This document shows, in pieces, positions 43,714-53,891 of a stretch of 64,000 nucleotides of DNA. The notes under the pieces were generated by a model, which did not search any database, was not told the DNA's origin, and saw only the letters and a program-made list of their open reading frames with translations. Source of the DNA: Priestia endophytica DSM 13796. Its GTDB lineage: Bacteria; Bacillota; Bacilli; Bacillales; Bacillaceae_H. The DNA is taken from positions 10,363-74,362 of the forward strand of contig NZ_FOXX01000014.1 of the NCBI RefSeq assembly GCF_900115845.1, read 5' to 3'. The position numbers and the translations under genes are program-made. Every line of letters begins with the position of its first letter. The stretch's first letter is position 1.

Positions 43714-44463
43714 GTGGGAAATTATAATGTTTTAATTGTTGATGATAATGTGCACTGCATAGAAATGTTAAAACATTTATTAAACAATTACTCATATATT
43801 GATAAAATACATAGCTGTTCAGATGTCAGAGAAGTAGTATCTTTTTTAAGAACAAAAGAAATTAACCTGGTCTTTTTGGACATAGATATGCCTTATATGA
43901 ATGGTTTAAAATTGGCAGATATTATTAATAAAGAATTTCCTCATATATCATTTATATTTGTGACAGGGTATGCGGAATATGCCTTACATGGATACGAACT
44001 GTATCCAATAGATTTCCTAATTAAACCGGTAGGTCCTCTACGACTCGAGAAATCTTTATTACAATTTCAAAGAAAATATAGCCCTTTAACAAAAATGATA
44101 CCTTCAAGAACTCAAAAGCCAAATAGAAAGATAACAGTGAGGGACAAGAGTTCCATACATTTTATTAATATTAACGAGATTAGTTTTATAGAGAAACGGG
44201 GAAGAAAATGCATCATTAATATAAAAGGGAAGAAAGAAATTGAATGTAGCAACACACTTAATGAATTAGAGAGAATGCTTGCAAATTACCAATTCTTTCG
44301 ACCTCATCAGTCTTTTTTAATTCCTATAGAGAAGATTGTAGAAATTAAGCCTGATCAATATATGAGGTCCTATTTAATAGAACTTGAAGATGTAGATGCC
44401 GAAATAAGAGTAAGTAAGAATAAATATAGCGAACTTAAACATGTAGTATCTCAGAATTTATAA
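43714..44463 (+). CDS. LytTR-family response regulator
   Basis: 249 residues: receiver domain with the phospho-acceptor in LVFLDIDMPYMNG and a C-terminal LytTR DNA-binding domain (HFININEISFIEKRGRKCII, then FFRPHQSFLIPIEKI). GTG start after AAGGAGAG, 12 bases downstream of the kinase. Its target is probably the divergent ABC operon. Confidence 0.88.
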   Translation: MGNYNVLIVDDNVHCIEMLKHLLNNYSYIDKIHSCSDVREVVSFLRTKEINLVFLDIDMPYMNGLKLADIINKEFPHISFIFVTGYAEYALHGYELYPIDFLIKPVGPLRLEKSLLQFQRKYSPLTKMIPSRTQKPNRKITVRDKSSIHFININEISFIEKRGRKCIINIKGKKEIECSNTLNELERMLANYQFFRPHQSFLIPIEKIVEIKPDQYMRSYLIELEDVDAEIRVSKNKYSELKHVVSQNL

Positions 44464-44967
44464 ATTATCCTACAACCTACTTTTAGTGGTTCTATATGTC
44501 TTTATATCTAATCTTTTAAATAATTATATCCCTAGTTATACTCATCTACGAAAGTATAAATAAGATATAAAAGAGCACTCCTATTTTCAATCAATGGGTT
44601 TGCTTTTTTTACTTTTTTAGACATATCTTATATAATAAAAATTTATTTGTTCTCTAAATGTCCACAGTATTTAAACAAAAACTATTATATATGATATCTA
44701 TATAGAATGAGACAAGGGCAATTGTGATAGGCGAAAAGTGGTTTCCTTATTTGGTAAATTTAAGTGAAGGTGAAAGGGAACAACCTTTTTTAAAGTTTAA
44801 TAAAGGTTCTCTAGTCATTATACAAAGGATAATCAATTCCAAAAACCATGTTTTTTGAGATGGTTCCATAATGGATTAGTTCCTACCTCAGCAAACCCTT
44901 ATCTCTGTTTCGAAACTTGTATCAAAATCTATGTATCATAAATGTATGTTTTTGATGTACTTTAAAA
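44464..44967. other. Intergenic region with decayed coding sequence
   Basis: 504 bases. At 44715-44860 a frame reads IGEKWFPYLVNLSEGEREQP, then FLKFNKGSLVIIQRIINSKN, without a credible start, so it looks like a gene remnant. The rest is AT-rich and shows nothing I recognise. Confidence 0.4.
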
Positions 44968-45282
44968 ATGGGCATTAATTCAGAACTTCCATTATACACT
45001 CCACGAGAGGAAGGCAAAAAAGAGAAAGAGAAAAGGCCTCTTCTTGTTCCAAAGGGAACGAAGGATTGGATGTCCCTAGAGAAAATTAAGGTTCCAGAAA
45101 CCTTTCTTCAATTTATACCGGTAATAGCGAAACAAAAAGCCGTAGAAGAGAGCATTGAAAAGAATGGAACCGTAGATAAACCCATTATTATTAATCCCAA
45201 AACACATGAGCTCGTGGATAGTTATAGTCGTTATTATGTAGCAAAACAGCGAAAGTTAGATCGTGTTCCAGTACATTATTAA
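44968..45282 (+). pseudogene. ParB/Srx-domain protein, 5'-truncated third copy
   Basis: 104 codons; from residue 15 onward the sequence follows the C-terminal half of the proteins at 30746 and 35750 (KIKVPETFLQFIPVIAKQKA, then LVDSYSRYYVAKQRKLDRVP). The conserved N-terminal domain is missing and no RBS precedes the ATG. Probably a remnant of an earlier duplication. Confidence 0.65.
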
Positions 45283-45300
45283 AGGTTATTATAAAAATTA

Positions 45301-45330
45301 AAAGCACAAGAAGATAGCTTCTTGTGCTTT
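45301..45330 (+). terminator. Terminator after the truncated ParB-like gene
   Basis: AAAGCACAAGAAG / CTTCTTGTGCTTT, nearly perfect. Confidence 0.8.
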
Positions 45331-45409
45331 GTATAATCATTCAACCATAAGAGTACTGTTTTCCTATTATTTGTAAACTACAGAGCTTTTACTTAGAAGA
45401 GTGTGTCAA

Positions 45410-45571
45410 CTAAATAATGACATATATAATTATAGCGATAATAGTTTGGATTAATGAAATGATACTTAGACGCCCGAAAGAGGCCTTTTGCTTGTTGAAA
45501 AATTTATCAACTACAAAATTAAGTATAAAAAAACAAACATATCCTATAATAGCTTCTATTGCAAACATCAT
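45410..45571 (-). CDS. Small membrane protein with two helices
   Basis: 53 residues: AIEAIIGYVCFFILNFVVD, a basic loop KFFNKQKASFGR, then SIISLIQTIIAIIIYVII. AGAGAGGTG lies ten bases before ATG. It is downstream of the secreted-protein gene on the same strand. Unknown; immunity or holin-like functions fit the shape but are unsupported. Confidence 0.55.
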   Translation of the reverse strand: MMFAIEAIIGYVCFFILNFVVDKFFNKQKASFGRLSIISLIQTIIAIIIYVII

Positions 45572-45627
45572 TTAGTTTTCACACCTCTCTATAATCAATA
45601 AAAGTCTGTTTATCCAGATCTTTTTGA

Positions 45628-46350
45628 CTAATAATCAAATTTTGATCTTAAGACTCGATAGTTCCCACTACCATATAATCCGATGTCAATATATCCATGA
45701 TAAGTTGCTCCTACCTTTAGTGCAGTAAAAGTACCTTTACTAATTACTTTTACATAACTGGGATCTACTCTATTTGCCCTAACAGTATCAGAAGCACTAT
45801 ACGGCCATATAGTTTGTGCATCGCATTGATACGAGTAACCATTTACTACAGCCTGACCTTTTGAATTTTTTCCATGAGTGAATGAACCAAATGTTTTCAT
45901 TCTAAATTGATAAGCAAAACCATTCATTGCAATACTATGCGAATAGTTTTTATTTTGATATGCTAGGGTATTATAACCATCACTCTGCATTAAGAGGTTC
46001 TTTGGTGCTGGCTCAGGTTGAAGTATTTCTGTTTCAAAAGTTACAGTACCAAATAAATCTTCATCCCCTATTTCCTCTTCAACTTTTATATCTTCTTTTC
46101 CTTCTTCGAGCTGTTTATTTACTTCTATTCTTGCTTTATCTAAAGCCTCATTAGCAAGTTCGAAATAATGTTCTTCTGTTATCGGTTCTTTTCCTTCCTT
46201 TTTAAGCTCTGTATTCAGTTTATCAATAGGCTCTTGTTCTTCATTTAGATTACTTATTTCCTTTTCGGTAGCGCTTACACCTTTATCAGTAAAAGTCAAT
46301 AGTCCAAAACCTATTGATAATGCTGTTAAAATAGAAATAGTTTTTTTCAT
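45628..46350 (-). CDS. Secreted protein of unknown function
   Basis: 240 residues with a signal peptide (about 1-27, cleavage after GVSA), an acidic helical propeptide-like stretch (residues 30-110) and a C-terminal part rich in Tyr, Gly and Ser (GYNTLAYQNKNYSHSIAMNG; KVGATYHGYIDIGLYGSGNY) that suggests a beta-sheet domain. GGAGG precedes ATG. I do not recognise the family; a secreted two-part antimicrobial or adhesin is conceivable. Confidence 0.75.
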   Translation of the reverse strand: MKKTISILTALSIGFGLLTFTDKGVSATEKEISNLNEEQEPIDKLNTELKKEGKEPITEEHYFELANEALDKARIEVNKQLEEGKEDIKVEEEIGDEDLFGTVTFETEILQPEPAPKNLLMQSDGYNTLAYQNKNYSHSIAMNGFAYQFRMKTFGSFTHGKNSKGQAVVNGYSYQCDAQTIWPYSASDTVRANRVDPSYVKVISKGTFTALKVGATYHGYIDIGLYGSGNYRVLRSKFDY

Positions 46351-47429
46351 TTTTTCCTCCCTAATACTAATATATTTATTAGTTTAATTTAAGTTTTAGA
46401 ATATAAAATAGAGATTGGATTATATACCTTGCATTGTTAATGAAAACCGAATTATTTGAAAAAGTTAAAACTTCGTGAAGATGATCCTCAATTCTGTAGA
46501 AGAAAGCGTTGGAATTTTTCTGATGTCTGATCCAAAGGTAAAGGAGGAATTGGTGTACTATAATGCTTCTTACTGTTTTCCATAACTGAAAGTGAGGGGA
46601 TACTCCTAAAAATACGTTGGAGTAAACTCATATCAGGTAAAAAGGAACAGATTTAAGAATGTTTTTTTACTTAATCTTTTATTCAAATACATCGCCTCCT
46701 AATTTATGTATTTTATTTCTTGTAAATATCTTAACATTCAAATTTTTCCAAGTAAATAAAAAAAGATAAGGATTTCATAGTAGAATAACTTGGATACTAT
46801 CGTTCTGACAGATAAACATATGAGTTACTATGATAACAATAAATAACTACAAAAGGGACTTTTAAATATATAATCTGCAATATTATGGGAGGGTTTTTAA
46901 AGGCTTAAAAAGAATGAGTATAAAGAAGATTTAAAAATAGTTTAGATTAGTAATATAAAGAAGGTGATAAGCATGTCAACATCCCTATATACATATGAAA
47001 AAGGAAACTTATTATATTAAGTGGATAATTAAATACGCCGTTACCTGAATATTCCTACAGTAGGAATTGAATTAATCATTGTCCCTGAAGAAAAATAGCT
47101 TTTGATTATAAAAATTGTAAAAAAACAACACTGGATGGATCCTCCACTAAAGTATTTCAAAGTATTGTTAATACAACCTTTCAATCGTATATAAGTAGAG
47201 AAAATAAGGAAGGGGAAGTGAATGGAACAGGATATAAAAAAGAAATTTAATGATATTTCTCTTTTGTATGGCAGTGATGATGAGAATAATAGCTCTCTGT
47301 AATCTGATAATTAAATTATCTCGGTAGTTAAACCGGCTCTACCCCTAAAGGATCCAATTAATTCAATATAATATAAAATAATGAATTTGGATATCGGGGG
47401 ATTGAGGCTTTATTGATAGGGGAGTTTGT
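46351..47429. other. Long region without an intact gene
   Basis: About 1.1 kb. Short frames look like debris: 46481-46585 (ILNSVEESVGIFLMSDPKVK), 46974 (STSLYTYEKGNLLY then stop), and 47222-47302 (EQDIKKKFNDISLLYGSDDE). None has both an RBS and a credible length. The last 60 bases lead into resA. Confidence 0.4.
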
Positions 47430-47951
47430 ATGAAAAAAAGACGTTTGCTCATCCGTACCATCATCTTATCAGTTTTAATTGCTACTTTAGGATATACCTT
47501 ATACACCAACTTTTTTACAGATAAGGAGAAGGTGAAAGAAGGTAGTGTAGCACCTGACTTTGTGCTAACAGATCTAGATGGGAAAAAACATCAATTATCA
47601 GATCTAAAAGGAAAAGGAGTTTTCTTGAACTTTTGGGGGACTTGGTGTGAACCCTGTAAACGAGAAATGCCTTATATGGCAAATCAGTATAAAAATTATC
47701 AAGAACTTGGTGTTGAGATCTTGGCTATAAATGTTGGGGAATCAAATTTAACGGTTTCAAATTTTATAAAACAATACAATTTGAATTTTCCTGTTGTCAT
47801 GGACAAGGATAGTCAGGTTTTAAATGCTTACGGGGTGAAGCCCCTTCCCACCACCTTTTTGATTAATAAGGATGGCAAAGTCGTTAAAATCATTACGGGC
47901 TCCATGACTGAAAAGATGGTAAGAGATTATATGGAGTTAATTAAACCTTAA
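47430..47951 (+). CDS. resA: Thiol-disulfide oxidoreductase ResA
   Basis: 173 residues. N-terminal membrane anchor ([16 protein letters not shown]), then a thioredoxin fold with the active site WCEPCKR (Cys73, Cys76) and cis-proline LPTTF. ResA reduces apocytochrome c outside the membrane before heme attachment. GGGGAG precedes ATG. First gene of a resABC set. Confidence 0.92.
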   Translation: MKKRRLLIRTIILSVLIATLGYTLYTNFFTDKEKVKEGSVAPDFVLTDLDGKKHQLSDLKGKGVFLNFWGTWCEPCKREMPYMANQYKNYQELGVEILAINVGESNLTVSNFIKQYNLNFPVVMDKDSQVLNAYGVKPLPTTFLINKDGKVVKIITGSMTEKMVRDYMELIKP

Positions 47952-47967
47952 ATGGGGAGTTTTCAAC

Positions 47968-49599
47968 ATGAAGGAAGTAAAGTGTGATTGCGGACATATC
48001 AATCCAGTTGGAACTATCTTATGCGAATCATGTGGAAAGCCAGTTGGTCAAAATAACGAATCCAAAAGTAAAAAATTACTTGATATGCGTTATGATGGCA
48101 GTGCTCGAAGATCACAAACTTATAATAAAACTATAATAGATAAAATTTGGAATTTCTTTTCATCCGTAAAAGTGGGAATATGGCTTATCGTGGTGACTCT
48201 CATAGCCTCTGCACTCGGAACTATTTTTCCTCAAGAAATGTATATACCTCAGACCGTAACACCTGAAGAATTCTATAAGGATGAGTATGGCGTTTTCGGT
48301 CAATTGTATTACCAGTTTGGCTTTCATAACTTATATGGTTCCTGGTGGTATATGATTTTAATCGCTTCCATTGGTATCTCATTAGTGATCTGTAGCTTAG
48401 ACCGGGTTATTCCATTATATCGAGCCCTTAAGAAACAAGGGGTAACCAGACATGAAACTTTTATGCGTAGACAACGGCTGTTCAGTGAAACAACAGGAGA
48501 TTTATCACAAGATGTGGAAGTTATCAAAGAAAAGTTAAAGAAAAAAAAATATAACATTCGAGAGGGAAATGGTAATCTTTTCGCAGAAAAAGGAAGATTT
48601 TCAAGGTGGGGCCCTTATGTGAATCATATTGGTCTTATTATCTTTCTTTTGGGAGCAATGCTTCGATTTGTACCAGGAATGTACGTCGATGAAGTATTAT
48701 GGATTCGAGAAGGGGAAACGGCTGTTATCCCAGGCACAGATGGAAAGTATTATTTGAAAAATGAACAATTTTTAATGGATGTTTATACCAAAGATAATGC
48801 TGATGATGTATTTGATAAAGCAATTACGCGTGTAGGGGATGGATCTATTGTTAAAACCTTCCAAACTAATGCTGTATTGTATGAACGGAAGGGTGAAATA
48901 GTCCATGGTAAGGAACCTGAATTAGCCAAAGTGAAGGAAAAGAAAATTAAGGTTAATCAACCATTAAAACACGATAATTATTCCCTCTACCAGTTTAGGT
49001 ATAAATTAAACGAATTGAATAAGATGAAATTTAGTTTAATCAATAAGGATACAAAGAAGAGCTTCGGGGAAGTTACCATAGATTTACTGGAACCCAAGAA
49101 AAGCTATGATTTAGGAAATGGCTATAGAGTAGGGGTCGTTAGATATCTACCTGATTTTTATTTTAACAGTGAGGGATTACCAGATACGAAAACAAAATCA
49201 CCTGACAATCCAGCTTTTTTGTTCAAAATGATTACACCTGATAAACCAGAGGGTGAGAGGAGCTTCGTGGCCATTCAAAAAACGATTGAGGCTAATGAAG
49301 ATAACCAATATAAGATGCAGTTTGAAGGTGTAGAAACAAAGAATCTTTCGGCCTTAACAGTTCGTAAGGATATGACCCTTTGGATACTTGGAGTGGGCGG
49401 GGCAATCTTTATGATTGGAGTCATTCAAGGTATGTACTGGGCTCATCGACGCATTTGGCTACAATCAAAAGATGGAAAGATCCTTTTAGCTGGACATACG
49501 AATAAAAATTGGTATGGGTTGAAAAGTGAAATAAGTCAAATTGTAGCTAATACCCCGATTGTCGAGCCAGTTGATCAAAAAGGAACAGAAGACAAATAG
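47968..49599 (+). CDS. resB: Cytochrome c maturation protein ResB
   Basis: 543 residues. It starts with a short zinc-ribbon ([20 protein letters not shown]) and then the ResB domain with membrane helices ([56 protein letters not shown]) and a large extracellular loop before the last helix. With ResC it forms the system II heme export and ligation complex. GGGGAG before ATG; 16 bases after resA. Confidence 0.92.
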   Translation: MKEVKCDCGHINPVGTILCESCGKPVGQNNESKSKKLLDMRYDGSARRSQTYNKTIIDKIWNFFSSVKVGIWLIVVTLIASALGTIFPQEMYIPQTVTPEEFYKDEYGVFGQLYYQFGFHNLYGSWWYMILIASIGISLVICSLDRVIPLYRALKKQGVTRHETFMRRQRLFSETTGDLSQDVEVIKEKLKKKKYNIREGNGNLFAEKGRFSRWGPYVNHIGLIIFLLGAMLRFVPGMYVDEVLWIREGETAVIPGTDGKYYLKNEQFLMDVYTKDNADDVFDKAITRVGDGSIVKTFQTNAVLYERKGEIVHGKEPELAKVKEKKIKVNQPLKHDNYSLYQFRYKLNELNKMKFSLINKDTKKSFGEVTIDLLEPKKSYDLGNGYRVGVVRYLPDFYFNSEGLPDTKTKSPDNPAFLFKMITPDKPEGERSFVAIQKTIEANEDNQYKMQFEGVETKNLSALTVRKDMTLWILGVGGAIFMIGVIQGMYWAHRRIWLQSKDGKILLAGHTNKNWYGLKSEISQIVANTPIVEPVDQKGTEDK

Positions 49600-49615
49600 T
49601 GTAGTTAGGAGGGGA

Positions 49616-50794
49616 ATGGTGGAAGATTTAAGTAGTAATTTATTGTATATAGCCTTTTTTTTATATTTAATATCAACGTTCTTATTTGGGGGAACTATTC
49701 GAGATAAACGTTCTGAATCCCCCAGTCCATCCAAATGGGCAAAACTTGGATTTCTTACAACTGTCATTGGTCTTCTTGCTCAGCTGGGATATTTTATTAC
49801 TCGGTGGATATCCGCCGGCCACGCACCAGTTAGTAATTTATTTGAATTTACAACGGCCTTTGGGATGATGCTTGTTTTTGCTTTTGTCATTATTTATTTG
49901 ATTTACAAGACAGCTCTTATTGGAATGTTTACTCTCCCGATTGCTTTGCTTCTTATTGCATATGCAAGCATGTTCCCTTCAGAAATTTCCCCATTGATTC
50001 CGGCGCTACAAAGTGACTGGCTTTATATTCATGTCACGACTGCCGCATTAGGGCAGGCAATACTAGCTATTAGTTTCATTGCCGGAATTATCTATCTGAT
50101 TCGAACAGTAGACCAAACGGAAAGGTCTAAGAAGGTTTTCTTTCTGGAATTTGTTATGTTTGTAATTGTAACAACGATTGCATTTATAATCGTTACATCT
50201 ATTTTTAGATTGATGGATTATGAAGCCATATTCAATTGGGTGGACAAACAGGATAATCAGGCGAAGATGGAATACCATTTACCAGCACTAGTAAGTCCCC
50301 ATGAAGGAGAACTATTAACGAAAGGAAAGTTTGAGACAATAATAGAACTACCCGCAATTTTTTCAGCCAGAAAAGTTAATACTGTTATCTGGGCTACATT
50401 AGTTGGAATCTTTTTATACGGAATAATCAGATTGATATTGAGAAAACGAATTTCAGCTATGCTGCAACCATTAACTAAAAAAGTCAATTTGGATCTAGTC
50501 GATGAAATTGGCTATCGATCAGTAGCAATTGGTTTTCCGATCTTTACATTAGGGGCATTAATATTTGCGATGATTTGGGCACAAATTGCTTGGACACGTT
50601 TTTGGGCCTGGGACCCTAAAGAGGTATGGGCCCTTATAACATGGTTATTCTATGCTACCTACCTGCATCTTCGTCTTTCGAAGGGATGGCATGGGGAAAA
50701 GTCCGCTTGGCTTGGAGTCGTCGGTTTTGCGATTATTATGTTTAACTTGATTTTTGTTAATCTTGTAATAGCAGGTTTACATTCTTATGCTTGA
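49616..50794 (+). CDS. resC: Cytochrome c maturation protein ResC (CcsA type)
   Basis: 392 residues, about eight helices and the heme-handling tryptophan-rich motif [15 protein letters not shown] (WWD type). I choose ATG at 49616, six bases after TAGGAGGGG, over an upstream in-frame TTG at 49559 inside resB. The set ends here without the resDE regulators that follow it on chromosomes. Confidence 0.92.
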   Translation: MVEDLSSNLLYIAFFLYLISTFLFGGTIRDKRSESPSPSKWAKLGFLTTVIGLLAQLGYFITRWISAGHAPVSNLFEFTTAFGMMLVFAFVIIYLIYKTALIGMFTLPIALLLIAYASMFPSEISPLIPALQSDWLYIHVTTAALGQAILAISFIAGIIYLIRTVDQTERSKKVFFLEFVMFVIVTTIAFIIVTSIFRLMDYEAIFNWVDKQDNQAKMEYHLPALVSPHEGELLTKGKFETIIELPAIFSARKVNTVIWATLVGIFLYGIIRLILRKRISAMLQPLTKKVNLDLVDEIGYRSVAIGFPIFTLGALIFAMIWAQIAWTRFWAWDPKEVWALITWLFYATYLHLRLSKGWHGEKSAWLGVVGFAIIMFNLIFVNLVIAGLHSYA

Positions 50795-50974
50795 TTATTA
50801 GGTATAAAATAGTTGCTGATTATATGCTCTATCCCTTTATAAAACTAATATTTTTATATGAATTAAATTACATTTTTTGAAATTTAATCCATAATAGTAT
50901 TGATATTAAATTAGGAATTATTTACAATAATAGTAGAACCACTTAATTTTAAATCAGAGGGAGGAATTAATAAA

Positions 50975-51106
50975 ATGGAAGAAAAAACAATTGAGAAAAT
51001 CATTTTTGAAGAGCCAGAGTTTTTTAAGGAAGGCGATCTAGAAGAATTAACAGGTGGCATGTCTGGTAGATATCCTGACGGGATGCATGGGGGCCGTGGA
51101 TTTTAA
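50975..51106 (+). CDS. Lasso peptide precursor (A)
   Basis: 43 residues, too short for usual gene callers. Leader of 27 residues ending DLEELTG, with the conserved Thr at position -2, then a 16-residue core GMSGRYPDGMHGGRGF. Gly1 and Asp8 of the core can form an eight-membered macrolactam ring. AGAGGGAGG lies nine bases before ATG. The B2, C and B1 genes follow on the same strand. Confidence 0.85.
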   Translation: MEEKTIEKIIFEEPEFFKEGDLEELTGGMSGRYPDGMHGGRGF

Positions 51107-51115
51107 TAAAGTAAA

Positions 51116-51146
51116 TAAATAGACCCAGAGTCTCTGGGTCTATTTA
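51116..51146 (+). terminator. Hairpin between precursor and biosynthetic genes
   Basis: AAATAGACCCAGAG / CTCTGGGTCTATTT with almost no loop. It probably ends or weakens transcription after the precursor gene, so that the peptide mRNA exceeds the enzyme mRNA, as in many RiPP operons. Confidence 0.8.
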
Positions 51147-51194
51147 TTTGCTTTATTAGGATAAATAATCTCATAAAGAAAGGGAAGGTCAACT

Positions 51195-51677
51195 ATGAAA
51201 TACTATCAATTTCTCATAACTGGTGACAATCATATCTATGATGTCCCACGAATTAATATAACAACAAAAGTACGTTTGATCTCTCTTACCCTAAAATTTA
51301 TGGCTGTATTTAAAAAAGTAGGGGGGAACGAGTGCCTGAAGATTTTGGAAAAGGTTAAGCCAATAATAAATTATAATTTTTCTGATAAAACAGAAAAATA
51401 TCTCTTTGCAAGAAAAGTAAACTCATTTGTACAGATTTGGATTAATGTTAAGCACAAACAAGCCCTTTGTCTAGAGAGAGCTACTGTAATTTGTGCAGCT
51501 CTCCGTTTTGTTGGTTTACCAGCTCAAGTAGTAATAGGACGACGTAGAACCATGATGTCTGTACTTGAATATGAATTTCATGCATGGGTTGAATTAGAAG
51601 GTGTTCCAGTTAATGATAAGATAGCTTATAAACAATTGTGTATGGAAACGCATCGAGTTCCACAAGAAGTAGGGTGA
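51195..51677 (+). CDS. Lasso peptide leader peptidase (B2, transglutaminase fold)
   Basis: 160 residues. The Cys-His-Asp triad of the lasso B2 family is visible: Cys92 (ALCLERATVICAALR), His129 (EYEFHAWVEL) and Asp141 (VPVNDK). It cuts the leader from the core. AGGGAAGG before ATG. It stops 4 bases before the cyclase gene. Confidence 0.9.
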   Translation: MKYYQFLITGDNHIYDVPRINITTKVRLISLTLKFMAVFKKVGGNECLKILEKVKPIINYNFSDKTEKYLFARKVNSFVQIWINVKHKQALCLERATVICAALRFVGLPAQVVIGRRRTMMSVLEYEFHAWVELEGVPVNDKIAYKQLCMETHRVPQEVG

Positions 51678-51681
51678 TTAA

Positions 51682-53367
51682 ATGAGATTTGATATAAAAA
51701 TGAAAGGGGAATTCACCCCAAATTATCCAGTTATAGATAAAAATTTAATGTTAAATGGTTTCATTTGGGCAAATGATTCCAAAATAAATAATAGATGGTT
51801 TCAAGCCCTTTCTAAACAACAGGAAACCAAAGCCGTATTAGAGCTTACTGACTTACTTATTAATGAGGGAATGAGACCCTTATGTGGTATTGATGGTGCA
51901 TTTTTGATGGCACTTCATGATCAAGAACGGAGTCGTAGTTATTTGTACCGTAGTATACTATGTAAAACATCATTATATTATCAAATAGATAACGGAAAGT
52001 TAAGATGGTCAACAAACCCTTTAGAGTTGTTGGACAACAAACGTTTTATACATGATCAGATTCAAAAAGAATTATTACTAGTAGCTTGTTTTAATAATAA
52101 CCCACCAGATGATGGGAGCTTTTTTACAGATATACATCGATTACCCCCAGGGTATGGTTTAATCTACGATGAAGGAAATGTACAAGTCCGACAAGTGGAT
52201 CAACTAGAAATTAAAAAAGGAAATAAATACCGAAATATTGGGGGTTATGTAGAAGAGGCAAACAAATTAATGGATGAAACATTTAGACGTCGATTTAACT
52301 CTAATGATACTATTGCAGTACAATTAAGTGGGGGAATAGATTCAGCGTCTGTACTTTGTCGCCTAAAACAGATTGGGATACCAGTTGTTGCATTTCATTG
52401 GTCATTTCGAGGCATAGATGCAGGAGATGAAACTCATGATGCACGTTTAATTACAGAATATCTTAATGTTCCTTTAGAGGAAATAGAGGTTTCAACGGTA
52501 TTAGAAACAAATAGTTATATTAATCCAAATTGGGATTTTCATACCCCTTATGGACATAGTTTTTATAAATTATTCGAGCTTACAGCTCAAAAGATTAAAG
52601 AACATAACATAGACATCGTTACTAATGGTCATTTTGGAGATCATATATTTGGACCATTACCTGATATCTCGATGGACAATCACTTAAGTTCATTACCAAT
52701 TCATGAAAGGTTACGTTATTGGTTAGAAAGTATAGGAACAGATAGATCAAGCCCTACATTAGATGAGGAATGGGAGAGAATATCTCCGAAAATGTTCCTG
52801 TATAAGGATCTTTTATCAAATAGTTCTATCGAGTTAGCGAAATCAAAATCAGAGTTATTAAGGTTTCCTAAAAATATGAACGAGGCATTCCTAGAAGTAC
52901 TCAATAATGAAACTGAATCTTCTTTACAAAGTAAACTCTCTGAACAGAATGTTCATATGATGTATCCTTTAGCTAGTCGAGAATTAATCGAGCTAGCCCT
53001 ACGAATTCCTTATTCATATAGGGATATACCAACTGGTGGGATGTGGGTAGACAAGCCCATACTTCGTCTAATGAATAAGGGAAAATTGCCCCCTGGAATT
53101 ATTTCTAAGAATTATAACTATAATATGGGGGCATTGGATGAGCAATATGTTTTACAAAATCGAAATCAAATAAGCTTCTTATTGGAAAATTCCTTTTTAT
53201 CACAATACGGAATCATTGACCCAGATAAACTAAGAAGAGTAATGGGAAATAAAAAACTCACCGCAAGGTTGGCAACATGTCTTATATCATGTTGTATGAT
53301 AGAAATTTGGCTTCAAAGTTTAAATAGGGTAAATGTTACAAATTTAGAGGAGGAACATCATGTATAG
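51682..53367 (+). CDS. Lasso peptide cyclase (C, asparagine synthetase-like)
   Basis: 561 residues: an N-terminal amidotransferase-like domain without a catalytic Cys2, then an adenylating domain with the PP-loop SGGIDSAS (216-223) and a second conserved part TNGHFGDHIFG. It activates the Asp8 side chain of the core and closes the ring on Gly1. AAGTAGGG precedes ATG. Overlaps the B1 gene by 8 bases. Confidence 0.9.
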   Translation: MRFDIKMKGEFTPNYPVIDKNLMLNGFIWANDSKINNRWFQALSKQQETKAVLELTDLLINEGMRPLCGIDGAFLMALHDQERSRSYLYRSILCKTSLYYQIDNGKLRWSTNPLELLDNKRFIHDQIQKELLLVACFNNNPPDDGSFFTDIHRLPPGYGLIYDEGNVQVRQVDQLEIKKGNKYRNIGGYVEEANKLMDETFRRRFNSNDTIAVQLSGGIDSASVLCRLKQIGIPVVAFHWSFRGIDAGDETHDARLITEYLNVPLEEIEVSTVLETNSYINPNWDFHTPYGHSFYKLFELTAQKIKEHNIDIVTNGHFGDHIFGPLPDISMDNHLSSLPIHERLRYWLESIGTDRSSPTLDEEWERISPKMFLYKDLLSNSSIELAKSKSELLRFPKNMNEAFLEVLNNETESSLQSKLSEQNVHMMYPLASRELIELALRIPYSYRDIPTGGMWVDKPILRLMNKGKLPPGIISKNYNYNMGALDEQYVLQNRNQISFLLENSFLSQYGIIDPDKLRRVMGNKKLTARLATCLISCCMIEIWLQSLNRVNVTNLEEEHHV

Positions 53368-53617
53368 GTCAAGCAAACAAGTCAAGGTGTCTACACTATA
53401 CGGTGATACAATACTATTGAATACAAATACAGGGGAGTACTTATCATTTAATGAAACCGGTCAGTTATTTTGGCAGGCTCTGATTAATAACAAAAATGAG
53501 GATGAGGCATTACAAACTTTGCTGGGGCAGATTGATGCTTCTCTAGATACACTTGAATCCTCTCTTGATAAATTTAAGGACAAGTTGCTTCAAGCTAATT
53601 TAATTGAGAAAATATAA
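53360..53617 (+). CDS. Lasso peptide leader-binding protein (B1, PqqD-like RRE)
   Basis: 85 residues of the PqqD/RRE fold (VSTLYGDTILLNTNTGEYLS, then FNETGQLFWQAL). It delivers the precursor leader to B2 and C. AGAGGAGG before ATG. Split B1 and B2, in the order A-B2-C-B1, is not the most frequent gene order. Confidence 0.88.
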   Translation: MYRSSKQVKVSTLYGDTILLNTNTGEYLSFNETGQLFWQALINNKNEDEALQTLLGQIDASLDTLESSLDKFKDKLLQANLIEKI

Positions 53618-53804
53618 TGAAGAAATAAAGGAAACTAATTAGCCAAACTAACTCATCTCATTTTGGCATTGGTGGAATTCCAGAGGGGATTATGAGTGTT
53701 TTTCTAAGAAACCTATACTTCTGTGCAGTTACTACAACGGTTACTCCGGGTTGGGACTAAACCATTATAGTGATGTACTTACTTAACGCGCATAATTCGA
53801 TAAT

Positions 53805-53852
53805 AAACCCCAACTAGCAGCTTAAGTATTATGAGTTGGCTAGTTGGGGTTT
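53805..53852. terminator. Bidirectional terminator between lasso genes and ABC exporter
   Basis: AAACCCCAACTAGC / GCTAGTTGGGGTTT with a 20-base loop; T-rich on both sides. Confidence 0.8.
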
Positions 53853-53891
53853 AAAAGTGTAAGGATAATAGATACATGATTTAATAACTGT

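Noticed and set aside
45345-45380. TTTTCC...TTTGTAAACT after the terminator at 45330
   Set aside because: The arms are too close together, so it is at best a decayed site.
53785-53805. Possible inverted dif site with TTATG-CGCG-TTAAGT on the minus strand
   Set aside because: The right arm needs a 4-base insertion and no CGATAA-type left arm stands at the right distance.
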